In this document: positions 1 to 9,058 of the stretch, piece by piece
Numbering within the stretch: the first letter of the stretch is position 1
Layout: each line of letters opens with the position of its first letter
Assembly (NCBI GenBank): GCA_028283765.1
Contig: JAPWJY010000008.1
Span: 310,001 to 374,000, forward strand
Length of the DNA: 64,000 bases
Source: Parvibaculaceae bacterium
Lineage (GTDB): Bacteria > Pseudomonadota > Alphaproteobacteria > Parvibaculales > Parvibaculaceae
Reading direction: 5' to 3'
Made by a program: the position numbers and the translations under genes
Notes under the pieces: generated by a model
Told to the model about the DNA's origin: nothing
Databases searched by the model: none
Seen by the model: the letters and a program-made list of their open reading frames with translations, nothing else

Positions 1-43
1 GTACGATAAAGGGAGGAGGATCGCCTGTCTGTAGCGGGCGGCC

Positions 44-661
44 TCAGAATCCGGGGATCGAAATACCTAGCGCCTCCAGAATGGCGAGCACTCCCAGCGC
101 GAAGAAGATCGCGGCGGCGATGGTGCGCACATACTGGAGCGGCAGCCGTTCCGCCGCGGCATGGCCGAGGAACACCACCGGCACATTGGCCAGCATCATG
201 CCGAACGTGGTCGCAGATGCCACCAGCGCCAGATCATGAAAACGGGCGGCGAGCGCCATGGTGGCGATCTGGGTCTTGTCGCCGATCTCGACAATGAAGA
301 AGGCGAAAGTCGTGGTCAGGAAGGGGCCAAAGCGGGAGAATTTGCCGATGGATTCATCGCTTTCCTTGTCGGGAATGAGCATCCACAGGCCGGTCGCGAT
401 GAACGAGATACCAAGCAGCCAGGAGAGTGTCTTCGGCGTGAGCCAGCCCGAAATCTCGATCCCAAGCCAGGAGGCAAGCCCATGATTGACGATCGTGGCG
501 ACGAAGATGCCTGCGATCACCGGCCATGGCCGCTTGAACTTCGTGGCGAGCAGCAGCGCCAGAAGCTGGGTGCGGTCGCCGATCTCGGCGATGGCGACGG
601 CGCTGGTGCAGATCAGAAAGACTTCCATCGGGGTGAACTCGTCGACCGGGGCATAAACCAT
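44..661 (-). CDS. TMEM165/GDT1 (UPF0016) family cation exporter
   Basis: A 205-residue inner-membrane protein made almost entirely of hydrophobic segments, about six, in two homologous halves. Each half carries the family signature E-x-G-D-(R/K)-T: EIGDRT at residues 26-31 and EIGDKT at 125-130. These acidic motifs line the cation path in GDT1/TMEM165 proteins, and bacterial members export Mn2+ (sometimes Ca2+). The manganese-riboswitch signature just upstream on the same strand supports Mn2+ as substrate. Start at 661 is the first ATG after the riboswitch hairpin; an ATG at 668 is out of frame. Family call is firm; ion specificity is inferred from the riboswitch. Confidence 0.92.
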   Translation of the reverse strand: MVYAPVDEFTPMEVFLICTSAVAIAEIGDRTQLLALLLATKFKRPWPVIAGIFVATIVNHGLASWLGIEISGWLTPKTLSWLLGISFIATGLWMLIPDKESDESIGKFSRFGPFLTTTFAFFIVEIGDKTQIATMALAARFHDLALVASATTFGMMLANVPVVFLGHAAAERLPLQYVRTIAAAIFFALGVLAILEALGISIPGF

Positions 662-669
662 GGCTCATG

Positions 670-861
670 GCCGTTCCCCCCGGTCAGCGGGAACGGCAGA
701 GCCAATGGTCTCGCCAGAACCGGAAATCGCTGGTGCAACGATCTTCCCGCCCGCGCGTGCCATGAAATCCGCTCCTGCGAGCGCCTCTCAAGCTTGTTGA
801 CACGCGCCCCTCTCGACCCGCAAGACGGCGGGCGGAGGGCGACTACTCCCCAAAGGACGTT
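670..861 (-). promoter_or_regulatory. yybP-ykoY manganese riboswitch
   Basis: On the minus strand the leader has the hallmark GGGGAGTAG (about 851-843), then GTCAACA about 60 nt later, and GCGAGACC near 714-707 before a closing segment. This is the conserved order of the yybP-ykoY aptamer. It is followed by a 9-bp hairpin (arms GCCGTTCCC / GGGAACGGC, 697-689 and 678-670) that holds the only purine-rich ribosome-binding stretch before the start of the GDT1 gene. That suggests translational control: Mn2+ binding would open the hairpin and switch on the exporter. The exact 5' end is not determined. Confidence 0.85.
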
Positions 862-908
862 TTCCGATTAGCACGGGAGGGGCTGGCCTCGCAAGGGCGG
901 CCGTCCGC

Positions 909-1580
909 TCAGGCTTTATTCAGGGGCAGGGCCTTGTATCCCTGCAACACCATGGCCGTGGCGAATTCGGCGGCGGCCTGGGCGTCCGGCTTCTCCCGCA
1001 GGAACATGCGGTCGCCGAGTTCCATGGCGATGCCGACCACGGAGGCCATCAGGTAATCGGCGTCGACGGGCGGCAGATTGCCGTCCTTGATGTCTTCCTC
1101 GATATAGATCCGGATTTCCTCGAAAGTGGCGAGAACTTCAGCCGTATCCATCCGTACACGAATGGCTCCCGCATTGCGCCGCATCATTTCATAGGTGGTC
1201 CGGTCGTCCACCAGATAGCTGAAATAGGTGCGATAGGCGTTGCGGATAAAGTCCTCGAACGTGCGCGAACGGATCCGCTCGGCCTTGAGCCGGGGCCGGA
1301 TGCGCATGGCGCTGTAGTCGATCAGCGCCTCGAATACTTCTTCCTTGCTTTTGAAATAATTGTAGAAGGTGCCGGACGCGAGACCCGTGCCCCGTATGAT
1401 GTCGCGCACCGTGGTGCCGCCATAGCCCAGTTCGGCGAACACGATCCGGGCCGCCGAAAGGATGGCCTCGCGATTGTTGACCTTGGTCTGCTCGCGCTTG
1501 CCGAGCGGACGCCCGGCCTCTTTCCGGTCCACCGGCGCCTGGCCCGGCAACGGGGCGGGCTGCAACGTCGCATCGCTCAT
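909..1580 (-). CDS. TetR/AcrR family transcriptional regulator
   Basis: About 223 residues. A helix-turn-helix domain lies roughly at residues 30-75 (the pattern ILSAARIVFAELGYGGTTVRDI, then GLASGTFYNYFKSKEEV, typical of TetR), followed by an all-helical ligand domain. A GTG 15 nt further upstream is in frame, but the ATG at 1580 has GGAAGGG seven bases before it and is preferred. It is divergent from the thioesterase pair at 1943, so that pair is a plausible target; ligand unknown. Confidence 0.88.
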   Translation of the reverse strand: MSDATLQPAPLPGQAPVDRKEAGRPLGKREQTKVNNREAILSAARIVFAELGYGGTTVRDIIRGTGLASGTFYNYFKSKEEVFEALIDYSAMRIRPRLKAERIRSRTFEDFIRNAYRTYFSYLVDDRTTYEMMRRNAGAIRVRMDTAEVLATFEEIRIYIEEDIKDGNLPPVDADYLMASVVGIAMELGDRMFLREKPDAQAAAEFATAMVLQGYKALPLNKA

Positions 1581-1942
1581 AGGTTGCCCTTCCACTTGTG
1601 CGCATATCCCATGGTCGCGAGCCGGTATCCTTCAGTCATCATCAAGGCCAGACAAACTACGCTGAAAACAGATCGACGGGGCACTCTACCATGGTCCGGC
1701 GCAACCGTGTAGCCCGGCGAAACCGGCCGTCTTGCCCGCCGTCCGTCCCGCTGTCCGCCCGGGCGGGACGCCTTGTCTCCTGCCGGGCCGGAAAAGGGGT
1801 CTATGTCTGATGACGGAATATTTCCGGGCTCCCATGGCTGCAATCCCGGCCCGGATATGTTGTGGAAGCGCTGTTGACGGCCCGCCATGATGACGCCTAC
1901 CGTTTGGGATGAATCCAGTCACAGCCTTACGTAGCGTTCCCC
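1581..1942. other. Divergent intergenic region
   Basis: A 362-base gap between a leftward TetR gene and rightward thioesterases. It must hold two promoters. I see a TTGACG hexamer near 1873 facing right but no convincing -10, and a GC-rich imperfect inverted repeat around 1746-1771. No coding frame with codon bias is visible. Confidence 0.4.
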
Positions 1943-2443
1943 ATGACCGACAATAAAGCCGCCGCCCGAAATCTTGCCCTGATGAGAATGAAAGAGGCGC
2001 TGATCGAGCATGTGCCTCATGCCCGGGCCATCGGCATGACGGTCGTGGACGTCCGCAGGGGGCAGGCGTGGCTCATGGTCCCCTATGATGCCAAACTCGT
2101 CGGCAACCCCGACACCGGGGTCATTCATGGCGGCGTCATCACCACATTGCTCGACAACGCCTCGGGCGCCGCCGTCCAGCTTGCGCTCCCTGAGCGCCAG
2201 GCCATCGCCACGCTCGACCTTCGCATCGACTATATGAAACCCGCCACGCCCGGCGAGGATCTTCATTGCCACGCGCATTGCTACAAGCTGACAAGGAACA
2301 TCGCCTTTGTCCGGGGTGTCGCCTACCACAAGGACCCGGCGGATCCCATCGCCACTTCGGTCGGCACCTTCATGCTGGCGGCCAACCGGGCCGAGGTCAT
2401 GCCTGTGGAGATAGACAAGATTCTCGGGAAGGAGGCCCAGTAA
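1943..2443 (+). CDS. PaaI-type hotdog-fold acyl-CoA thioesterase
   Basis: 166 residues with one hotdog domain. The segment NPDTGVIHGGVITTLLDNASG (about residues 53-73) matches the PaaI/YbgC pattern of an N..G..HGG turn followed by the central helix with its acidic catalytic residue. Members hydrolyse acyl-CoA or aromatic acyl-CoA thioesters in the cytoplasm. The stop codon overlaps the next start as TAATG, so the two thioesterases are translationally coupled. Substrate cannot be read from the sequence. Confidence 0.85.
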   Translation: MTDNKAAARNLALMRMKEALIEHVPHARAIGMTVVDVRRGQAWLMVPYDAKLVGNPDTGVIHGGVITTLLDNASGAAVQLALPERQAIATLDLRIDYMKPATPGEDLHCHAHCYKLTRNIAFVRGVAYHKDPADPIATSVGTFMLAANRAEVMPVEIDKILGKEAQ

Positions 2444-2889
2444 TGGATATTCTCAGCCGTGCCCATGAGCGGGGCGAAACGCTGGACCTTCAGGCTTTCA
2501 TCGACCAGATTCCCTATACGAGGTTCCTGAACATCAAGGTGGACCGCAAGGGCAGCGAGATCACCACGATCCTGAAGTTTCACCATGAACTGATTGGCAA
2601 CCCGTCGCTGCCCGCTCTTCATGGCGGGGCCATCGGGGCGTTTCTGGAAACGACCGCGATCATCCAGCTCGCCTATGAGATTTCGAGCGGCAAGCTGCCG
2701 AAGCCCGTGGACATCACGATCGATTATCTGCGCTCGGGCCGGCCGGTCGACACCTATGCCCGCGCGCGCATCAACAAGCAGGGCCGCCGCGTCGCCAATG
2801 TCCACGTCGAAGCCTGGCAGGAAGACCGCTTCAAGCCCATCGCGGCTGCCCACGGGCATTTTCTGCTGACGCCGCCCGACGAGGGCTGA
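2443..2889 (+). CDS. Second PaaI-type hotdog thioesterase
   Basis: 148 residues, starting at the ATG inside TAATG at the end of the preceding thioesterase, with GGAGG ten bases upstream. It keeps the same hotdog core (NPSLPALHGGAIGAFLETTA, with Glu at the catalytic helix position where the upstream copy has Asp). The two proteins are diverged paralogues that may form a heteromer, or act separately on different acyl chain types. The longer frame upstream overlaps the first gene and is rejected. Confidence 0.85.
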   Translation: MDILSRAHERGETLDLQAFIDQIPYTRFLNIKVDRKGSEITTILKFHHELIGNPSLPALHGGAIGAFLETTAIIQLAYEISSGKLPKPVDITIDYLRSGRPVDTYARARINKQGRRVANVHVEAWQEDRFKPIAAAHGHFLLTPPDEG

Positions 2890-2917
2890 CCTTATCCCTT
2901 CGTGGAAACTTTTATTT

Positions 2918-4249
2918 ATGACGGCCATTTCCACGCCGCCCGGGCGCCGGGTCACGACGCGCAAGGTGCTGGCGATCGCCCTGCCCATCGCCGTCGCCAA
3001 CCTGACCATCCCACTGCTGACGCTGGCGGACATTGCGGCTGTCGGGCAGGTGCCCGATGCCGCCCTGATCGGGGCCGTGGCGCTCGGCGGCGTCATCTTC
3101 AGCTTCGTGTTCTGGGGCTTCTCGTTTCTGCGCATGGGCACCACGGGCCTCACCGCGCAGGCCTTCGGCGCGGACAACAGGGATGAAATCCGCGCCACGC
3201 TGGGGCGAGCGCTGCTGATCGCGGGCGGGGCGGGCCTGCTGATCATCATCCTGCAAGGCCCCATCGCCGCCATCGCCTTCGGCCTGCTGCACGCCAGCGC
3301 AAGGGTGGAGGAACTGGCGCGCTCCTATTTCGCCGTTCGCATCTGGATCGCGCCGCTGGCCCTTTCCAATTTCGCGCTGACCGGCTGGTTCATCGGCCGC
3401 CAGCGCGCGCGCATCGCGGTCTTTCTGCAATTGCTGCTCAATGGCCTCAACCTCACGCTCGACCTCACTTTCGTGCTGGTTTTCGGCTGGGGCGTGCCGG
3501 GGGTGGCGCTCGGCACCGACATTGCGGAAGGGACCGCCGCCCTTCTCGGCCTTTACATCGCGGCGCGGGAGCTGAAGGCGCTGGGCGGGCGCTGGAGACT
3601 GAAGCGGCTGCTCGATCCGGTCCGGCTGCGGCGCACCTTCACGGTCAATCGCGACATCATGGTGCGGTCGCTCTGCCTCATCTTCGTGCTCAGTTTTTTC
3701 ACCGCCCAGGGCGCGAAAACCGGGGATGTCACGCTTGCCGCCAATGAGGTGCTGATGCAGTTCATCCTGCTGGCGGCCTTCCTGCTCGATGCTTTCGGCA
3801 CGGCGTCGGAAGCGCTGGTCGGAGAATCCATCGGCGCGCAGGACCGGCGCGGGCTTATCGACGCGATGAAGCTGCCGGGCCTGTGGGCGCTCGGCGTTTC
3901 CCTCATTCTCGCCGCCGGTTTTCTCCTGCTCGGGCCTTTCGTCATCGACATCCTGACAAGGGAGGAGGCCGTCCGTCTTGCGGCCCGGACCTATCTGCCA
4001 TGGTGCGCCTTTGCGCCGCTTGTCGCCGTCTGGTGCTTTCAGCTCGACTCGATCTTCATCGGCGCGACGCTTTCCCATGCGCTGCGCAATGCGATGATGG
4101 CGTCTCTTTTCGTTTTCCTGCTGGCCTGGTGGGCCCTGCACGGCCCCTTCGGCAATCACGGCCTGTGGGCCGCGATGATGATCTTCTACTTCGCGCGGGC
4201 CGCCTCGCTGGCCTTCTATCTGCCGGGCCTGCTGAGGCGGACCTTGTGA
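2918..4249 (+). CDS. MATE family efflux transporter (DinF-like)
   Basis: 443 residues with about twelve membrane segments in two six-helix halves. The N-terminal half shows the MATE features LALPIAVANLTIPLLTLADIA and GTTGLTAQAFGA, and the C-terminal half repeats the pattern around EVLMQFILLAAFLLDAFGTASEALVGE. MATE proteins export cationic drugs or metabolites in exchange for H+ or Na+, and this one is closest to the DinF branch. It starts 28 nt after the thioesterase pair, so it may share their transcript. Confidence 0.88.
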   Translation: MTAISTPPGRRVTTRKVLAIALPIAVANLTIPLLTLADIAAVGQVPDAALIGAVALGGVIFSFVFWGFSFLRMGTTGLTAQAFGADNRDEIRATLGRALLIAGGAGLLIIILQGPIAAIAFGLLHASARVEELARSYFAVRIWIAPLALSNFALTGWFIGRQRARIAVFLQLLLNGLNLTLDLTFVLVFGWGVPGVALGTDIAEGTAALLGLYIAARELKALGGRWRLKRLLDPVRLRRTFTVNRDIMVRSLCLIFVLSFFTAQGAKTGDVTLAANEVLMQFILLAAFLLDAFGTASEALVGESIGAQDRRGLIDAMKLPGLWALGVSLILAAGFLLLGPFVIDILTREEAVRLAARTYLPWCAFAPLVAVWCFQLDSIFIGATLSHALRNAMMASLFVFLLAWWALHGPFGNHGLWAAMMIFYFARAASLAFYLPGLLRRTL

Positions 4250-4258
4250 AGGCAGCTT

Positions 4259-5170
4259 CTATTCGGCCGCCTTCTTTGCGCCCGTGGCCCGCTGGGTGGC
4301 GGCGGTGATGGCGTCGGCGAAGGTGCCGACCAGCGCCACCGCGAAATCATGTCCCATGCCCGGCACGATGCGAAGCTCGGCGCCGGGAATGTTTTCCGCC
4401 GTGTCCTTGCCGCCCGCGACCGGCACCAGCGGATCATCCGCCCCGTGCAGCACCACGGTCGGGACCTTGATGGTCTTGAGTTTGGGGCGGCGGTCGCCAT
4501 TGGTCAGGATGGCGGCCATCTGGCGGGTCATGCCGACCGGATAGAAGGAGCGGCGGAAATCGCGCAGGATTCGTTCGCGCAGGATGGTTTCGTCGGTCGG
4601 ATAGCCCGGGCTGCCGATGACTTTCCAGGCGGAGACGCCGCGCTCGACGACCGATTCGAGGTTGCTCGGGTCGGCGGGGGGCGCCATCAGCGCCGCCAGC
4701 GCTTCCGGCTTGCCCTGGGGCAGGGCGGGATTGCCGGTAGTGGACATGATCGAGGTGAGGGAGAGCACCCGGTCGGGATGATTGGCGGCGACAAGCTGGG
4801 CGATCATGCCGCCCATGGATGCGCCGGCGATGTGCGCCTTGTCGATGCCGAGCGCGCTCAGCAGGCCCACCGCGTCCTTCGCCATGTCGTCCAGCGAATA
4901 GGGGGCCAGCGCCGGTTTTCCCGACATCAGCGACATCATCAGCGTGCCTATGTCGGGCGCGCCCAGCTCCTCGAGCTTCGAGGACAGGCCGACGTCGCGG
5001 TTGTCGAAGCGGATGGCGCGGTAGCCCCGCCGCACCAGTTCCTCGCAGAGCGCCTCCGGCCACATGGTGAGCTGCGCCCCGACGCCCATGATCAGCAGGA
5101 CGGTTTCCCGGTCTTCCGGGCCAAAGCTCTCATATTCGATGGTGATGCCGTTGGCCTTGATCTGCGTCAT
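4259..5170 (-). CDS. Alpha/beta hydrolase
   Basis: 303 residues from the ATG at 5170 (GGGGAC just upstream; a longer frame to 5224 lacks a ribosome-binding site). The alpha/beta hydrolase fold is clear: oxyanion strand LLIMGVGAQ, the nucleophile elbow GASMGG around residue 105, and late Asp (GADDPLVP) and His (MGHDF) completing the triad. The family includes esterases, C-C hydrolases and lactonases, so the substrate is open. It converges with the MATE gene, with only nine bases between stops. Confidence 0.85.
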   Translation of the reverse strand: MTQIKANGITIEYESFGPEDRETVLLIMGVGAQLTMWPEALCEELVRRGYRAIRFDNRDVGLSSKLEELGAPDIGTLMMSLMSGKPALAPYSLDDMAKDAVGLLSALGIDKAHIAGASMGGMIAQLVAANHPDRVLSLTSIMSTTGNPALPQGKPEALAALMAPPADPSNLESVVERGVSAWKVIGSPGYPTDETILRERILRDFRRSFYPVGMTRQMAAILTNGDRRPKLKTIKVPTVVLHGADDPLVPVAGGKDTAENIPGAELRIVPGMGHDFAVALVGTFADAITAATQRATGAKKAAE

Positions 5171-5279
5171 GTCCGTCCCCGTGGTTGCCGTTCTTTGCGC
5201 AAGCCTATCAGAGCGCCTTGCCATGTCGAAAGGCGCGAGGCAATCTAATGGGAAACATTAGAAAATGGGAAGCGCTCTT

Positions 5280-5930
5280 ATGACACTGACTTTCGACCTG
5301 TTCTGGTCCTTCCGTTCGCCCTATTCCTACCTCATCACCCCTCGCATGATCGAACTGGAAAAGACCTATGACGTGCAGGCGCGGGTGCGCCCGGTCTATC
5401 CCATCGCGGTGCGCATCGATGGTTTCTTCAAGCAGGTGAACCCGATGTGGCCGCCCTACCTGATCCGCGACACGGTGCGGATCGCGGAGATGGCGGGCAT
5501 GCCCTATGCCTGGCCCTATCCAGATCCGATACAGATGGACCTGCGCAGCGGCGAGGTGCCGAAGGAGCAGCCCTATATCCATCGCCTGACCCGGCTGGGC
5601 GTCGCGGCGGTGGAGGCGGGCAAGGGGCTCGCATTCCTTCATGAGATCGGCAGCGTGATTTTCGGCGGTGTCCGGAACTGGCACGAGGGGGATCATCTGG
5701 CTGAGGCGAGCGCCCGTGCCGGGCTTGACCTTGCCGCGCTCGATGCACGGATCGAGGCCGATCCGGATCATTTCGAGACGGTTATCGTGGAAAACGAGGC
5801 GGCCCAGAAGGCGGCGGGCCATTGGGGCGTGCCGCTGATGGCGTTCGAGGGCGAGCCGTTCTTCGGGCAGGACCGGGTCGATCATCTGGTCTGGCGCATG
5901 AAGCAGAAGGGGCTGGCTCCACGCGGCTAG
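5280..5930 (+). CDS. 2-hydroxychromene-2-carboxylate isomerase/DsbA-like thioredoxin-fold protein
   Basis: 216 residues. The N-terminus LFWSFRSPYSYL has the serine-containing motif of the HCCA-isomerase (kappa-GST-like) family in place of a CxxC. A conserved GVPLMAFEGEPFFGQDRVDHL near the end is the cis-proline strand and C-terminal thioredoxin half. Family members isomerise 2-hydroxychromene-2-carboxylate in naphthalene breakdown using glutathione, but no aromatic-ring genes are adjacent, so that role is unproven. An ATG 15 nt upstream (5265) is an alternative start. Confidence 0.82.
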   Translation: MTLTFDLFWSFRSPYSYLITPRMIELEKTYDVQARVRPVYPIAVRIDGFFKQVNPMWPPYLIRDTVRIAEMAGMPYAWPYPDPIQMDLRSGEVPKEQPYIHRLTRLGVAAVEAGKGLAFLHEIGSVIFGGVRNWHEGDHLAEASARAGLDLAALDARIEADPDHFETVIVENEAAQKAAGHWGVPLMAFEGEPFFGQDRVDHLVWRMKQKGLAPRG

Positions 5931-5996
5931 GAGCCGCTGGACCCGGACGTCCGCTCCAGATAGCTTCCCCTCGAATTCATGATGTGGAACGAAGCG

Positions 5997-7676
5997 ATGA
6001 AGCGCGACCTCGAAGCGATGGCGGCAATGGAGCACGATCTGGTGATCGTGGGCGGCGGCATCACCGGCGCCTCGGTCGCGTGGGATGCCTCGTTGCGTGG
6101 CCTCAAGGTGGCGTTGCTCGAAAAGGCGGACTTTGCCCATGGCACCACCTCGGGCTCCTCCAAGCTCGTTCATGGCGGGCTTCGCTATCTCGTCAACGGC
6201 GAGCTGAAGCTGGTGCGCGAATCCCTGCGCGAGCGCCGCATCTGGGAGAGCGTCGCCCCTCACATGGTCCATCCGCTGCCCTTCATGCTGCCGACCTACG
6301 GTTTCGGCATGAAGGGTGGCCCGGTCCTCTCCATCGGCCTCTTCCTCTATGATCTGCTGTCCTACGACCGCAACTGGCTCATGGACGACGACCACAAGCT
6401 GCCCGCCTTCCGCACCGTCTCGAAAAAGCAGGCGCTGAAGATCATGCCGACGCTCCAGCCGGAAGGGCTGACCGGCGCGAAGATTTATTATGACTGCCAG
6501 ATGTGGCTGCCCGAGCGGCTGTGCCTCGAGGTCATCGAGGGCGCGGTCGAATATGGCGCGATGGCAGCCAACTATGCCGAGGTCACGGGGTTCGACATCG
6601 AGCGGCTGGGGGCGGCGGGCCGCGTCCACGGCGTCGATGTCACCGACAGGCATACCGGCAAATCCCACCGCATCCGGGGCAAGGTCATCGTCAATGCGTC
6701 CGGTCCGTGGGCGGACAGCATGATGCGCCTTGCCGAAAACGGCCCGCCTGCCCGCAAACTCATCCGCTCCAAGGGCATCCACATCGTCACCCGCAATATC
6801 TCCGGCAACTATGCGCTCACCATGCAGTCGGAGCTTGGCGGGCATTTCTTCGTCATCCCGTGGCGTGGCCACACGCTGATCGGCACCACTGATACCCTGT
6901 TCGAGGACGATCCCGACCATCTCCATGTCAGCGAGCGCGATCTGGAAAGCTTCCTGCGCGTGGTCAATGGCGGCCTGCCGGGGCTCAATCTCGAACGCAA
7001 GGACATTCTTTATTTTTACGCGGGCCTGCGCCCCCTCGTCGATCACACCAGGGAGGGCGAGGCCAAGGATTCCTACAAGGCCAGCCGGTCGGCGGAAGTT
7101 TGCGACCATGCGAAGGTCGATGGCTTTGAAGGCTTCATTTCCGCCATCGGCGGCAAATGGACGACCTCGCGCCATCTGGCCGAGCAGGTGGTCGATCTGG
7201 CCGCGGCAAAACTCGACCGCAAGACGAAATGCGAAACCCATTGCACGCCCACCTATGGCGGCGAGATCGGCCGGCTGAAAAGCTTCATCCGGCGCGCCCA
7301 GGCCCGCCATGCGGGCCTCGCGCCTGAACTGGTGACGCATCTGGTCAATCTCTATGGCAGCCGCATCGACGAGGTGCTGGCCTCCGCCGACGAGCGTCCG
7401 GGCGAGCGTGCCCTGCTGCTGCGCCGCATCTCGCCCAACCGGCCCGACATCAACCTTCAGGTCATCCACGCCATCCGTCACGAGATGGCCTCGACCCTTT
7501 CCGACGTCATGTTCCGGCGCACCGGTTTCGGCACGCTGGGCCATCCCGGCGTGCCGACCATGAACGCGATCTGCGATCTGATGGCGCGCGAGCTGGACTG
7601 GGACGAGGGCGAGATCGCCCGCCAGATGGCCGAGGCCGGGCAGGCCTACAGCACCGTCGATGGCGCGGCGTCATGA
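5997..7676 (+). CDS. glpD: Aerobic glycerol-3-phosphate dehydrogenase
   Basis: About 559 residues. The FAD-binding Rossmann motif DLVIVGGGITGASVAWDAS sits near the N-terminus, followed by GTTSGSSKLVHGGLRYL, the characteristic GlpD/GlpA block that packs on the flavin. The C-terminal helical domain matches GlpD length. The enzyme oxidises sn-glycerol-3-phosphate to dihydroxyacetone phosphate at the inner membrane and passes electrons to quinone. GGAACG before the ATG at 5997 favours that start over 5979. Its stop overlaps the next gene by ATGA, so the two are coupled. Confidence 0.93.
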   Translation: MKRDLEAMAAMEHDLVIVGGGITGASVAWDASLRGLKVALLEKADFAHGTTSGSSKLVHGGLRYLVNGELKLVRESLRERRIWESVAPHMVHPLPFMLPTYGFGMKGGPVLSIGLFLYDLLSYDRNWLMDDDHKLPAFRTVSKKQALKIMPTLQPEGLTGAKIYYDCQMWLPERLCLEVIEGAVEYGAMAANYAEVTGFDIERLGAAGRVHGVDVTDRHTGKSHRIRGKVIVNASGPWADSMMRLAENGPPARKLIRSKGIHIVTRNISGNYALTMQSELGGHFFVIPWRGHTLIGTTDTLFEDDPDHLHVSERDLESFLRVVNGGLPGLNLERKDILYFYAGLRPLVDHTREGEAKDSYKASRSAEVCDHAKVDGFEGFISAIGGKWTTSRHLAEQVVDLAAAKLDRKTKCETHCTPTYGGEIGRLKSFIRRAQARHAGLAPELVTHLVNLYGSRIDEVLASADERPGERALLLRRISPNRPDINLQVIHAIRHEMASTLSDVMFRRTGFGTLGHPGVPTMNAICDLMARELDWDEGEIARQMAEAGQAYSTVDGAAS

Positions 7677-8641
7677 GTTACCCGGTTTCGACGCCCCATG
7701 TCGCCGCCGTGATCAACCCGCGCTCGGGCGGCGGCCACACGGGCCGGTCGTGGCGGGTCATTTCAGGCGAGCTTGAAAAGCGGCTGGGGCCCATCGTGCC
7801 CCTGTTCACGCGCCAGCCCGCCACGCCGCATTTTTTGCCCGGCGCGGAGCTTGCCCGCGAGGCGCTGCGCCACAATGCCCAGCTTGTCATCGCGGTCGGC
7901 GGCGACGGCACCATCAGCGAGGTCGCCAACGGCTTTTTCGGCGAGGATGGCAGGCCGGTCAATCCCGACGCCCATTTCGCCATCATCCCGGCGGGCACCG
8001 GCGGCGATTTCCGCAAAAGCTTCGGCCTCTCCAACGATCCGCAGGAGGCCATCGCCCGCATCGCCAGCGGCAAAACCGTCAGCCTCGATGTCGGGCATAT
8101 GCGCTTCGTCAGCCATGACGGGCTCGAAACCAGCCGCTATTTCGTCAATATCGCCAGCTTCGGCCTTTCCGGCGTCGTGGTCGCCCGGGTCAACCGTTCT
8201 GGCTGGCCAAGGCTTCTGGGCGGCCGCTTCACTTTTTTCTGGGAGTCCCTGATCGGGTCTCTGGGCTACCGGCCCCAGCCGGTCCGGCTCACCATCGAGG
8301 GCGAGGAGCCGGGCGACGTCCGGGTTCTCGTCTCGGCGCTGGGCAATGGCCGCTTCTTCGGCGGCGGCATGATGATCGCGCCCGACGCCCGCCCGGACGA
8401 TGGCCTGTTCGATTTCGTCACGCTCCGCGACATGGGCTTCTGGGGCCTGAGCCGCCTTTCCGGGGCGATCTACAAAGGCACCCACACCGGCCATGCCCGG
8501 GTCGTCTCCCGCCGGATCAGGGCCCTGACCGCCGAGCCGCTGGATGAAAAGCCGGTGCTGCTGGATGTGGACGGCGAGGCCCCGGGCCGCCTTCCCGCCC
8601 GTTTCGAGCTGCTGCCGGGCGCGCTCACCCTGCGGATCTAG
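7673..8641 (+). CDS. Diacylglycerol/lipid kinase family protein (YegS-like)
   Basis: 322 residues with the DAGK catalytic domain at the N-terminus: [10 protein letters not shown] (residues 16-25) for the phosphate loop, and [13 protein letters not shown] near residue 80, the GGDGT signature for ATP binding. The second domain carries the beta-rich C-terminal half typical of YegS/BmrU/sphingosine kinases. It phosphorylates a lipid hydroxyl, perhaps diacylglycerol or a long-chain base. ATGA overlap with glpD ties it to glycerol-phosphate and phospholipid turnover. Exact lipid substrate unknown. Confidence 0.87.
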   Translation: MSYPVSTPHVAAVINPRSGGGHTGRSWRVISGELEKRLGPIVPLFTRQPATPHFLPGAELAREALRHNAQLVIAVGGDGTISEVANGFFGEDGRPVNPDAHFAIIPAGTGGDFRKSFGLSNDPQEAIARIASGKTVSLDVGHMRFVSHDGLETSRYFVNIASFGLSGVVVARVNRSGWPRLLGGRFTFFWESLIGSLGYRPQPVRLTIEGEEPGDVRVLVSALGNGRFFGGGMMIAPDARPDDGLFDFVTLRDMGFWGLSRLSGAIYKGTHTGHARVVSRRIRALTAEPLDEKPVLLDVDGEAPGRLPARFELLPGALTLRI

Positions 8642-8799
8642 CCCCCTTTCCGGGGATATGGACTTGGCGGAATGATCCCTGTATAACCCCGCTCAATCAG
8701 GCCGGGTGCCCAGCGCCGGGCCGTGGACCCATTATCACCATTTTGTCCTTCAGCGATGCCCGCAAGGCCAGCGCGGACAAGTCAGACCGGAGCCAGACC

Positions 8800-8982
8800 A
8801 TGGCCGTACCAAAGCGTAAAACCAGCCCCGCCAAGCGCGGCATGCGCCGTTCAGCCGATGCGCTGTCCCAGCCCGCCTATGTGGAAAGCCCCGATTCGGG
8901 CGAACTGCACCGCCCGCACCATGTCGATCTGAAGAGCGGCATGTATCGCGGCCGTCAGATTCTCAAGGCCAGGAACAACTAA
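8800..8982 (+). CDS. rpmF: 50S ribosomal protein L32
   Basis: 60 residues, basic N-terminus [18 protein letters not shown] and a C-terminal MYRGRQIL, matching alphaproteobacterial L32 along its length. There is no zinc-binding cysteine set, as is usual in this class. The start at 8800 has GGAG nine bases upstream. It stands alone: in many bacteria rpmF is followed by plsX-fabH, but here the next gene is on the other strand. Confidence 0.95.
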   Translation: MAVPKRKTSPAKRGMRRSADALSQPAYVESPDSGELHRPHHVDLKSGMYRGRQILKARNN

Positions 8983-9002
8983 TTCCCTTTCGCGGGGGAT
9001 GC

Positions 9003-9037
9003 AAAAGGCGCTCGCGGGCTTCCGCGCAGCGCCTTTT
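9003..9037. terminator. Bidirectional rho-independent terminator
   Basis: A strong stem-loop with A4/T4 flanks: arms AAAAGGCGCTCGCGG and CCGCG-C-AGCGCCTTTT around a GCTT loop. It lies 20 nt after the rpmF stop and 22 nt after the stop of the convergent DUF2817 gene, so it serves both. Confidence 0.8.
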
Positions 9038-9058
9038 CCCGTTTCTGGACTCCCATTT

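Noticed and set aside
5208-7544. A 778-codon open frame on the minus strand
   Set aside because: Antisense to the isomerase-like gene and glpD; composition is that of a shadow frame.
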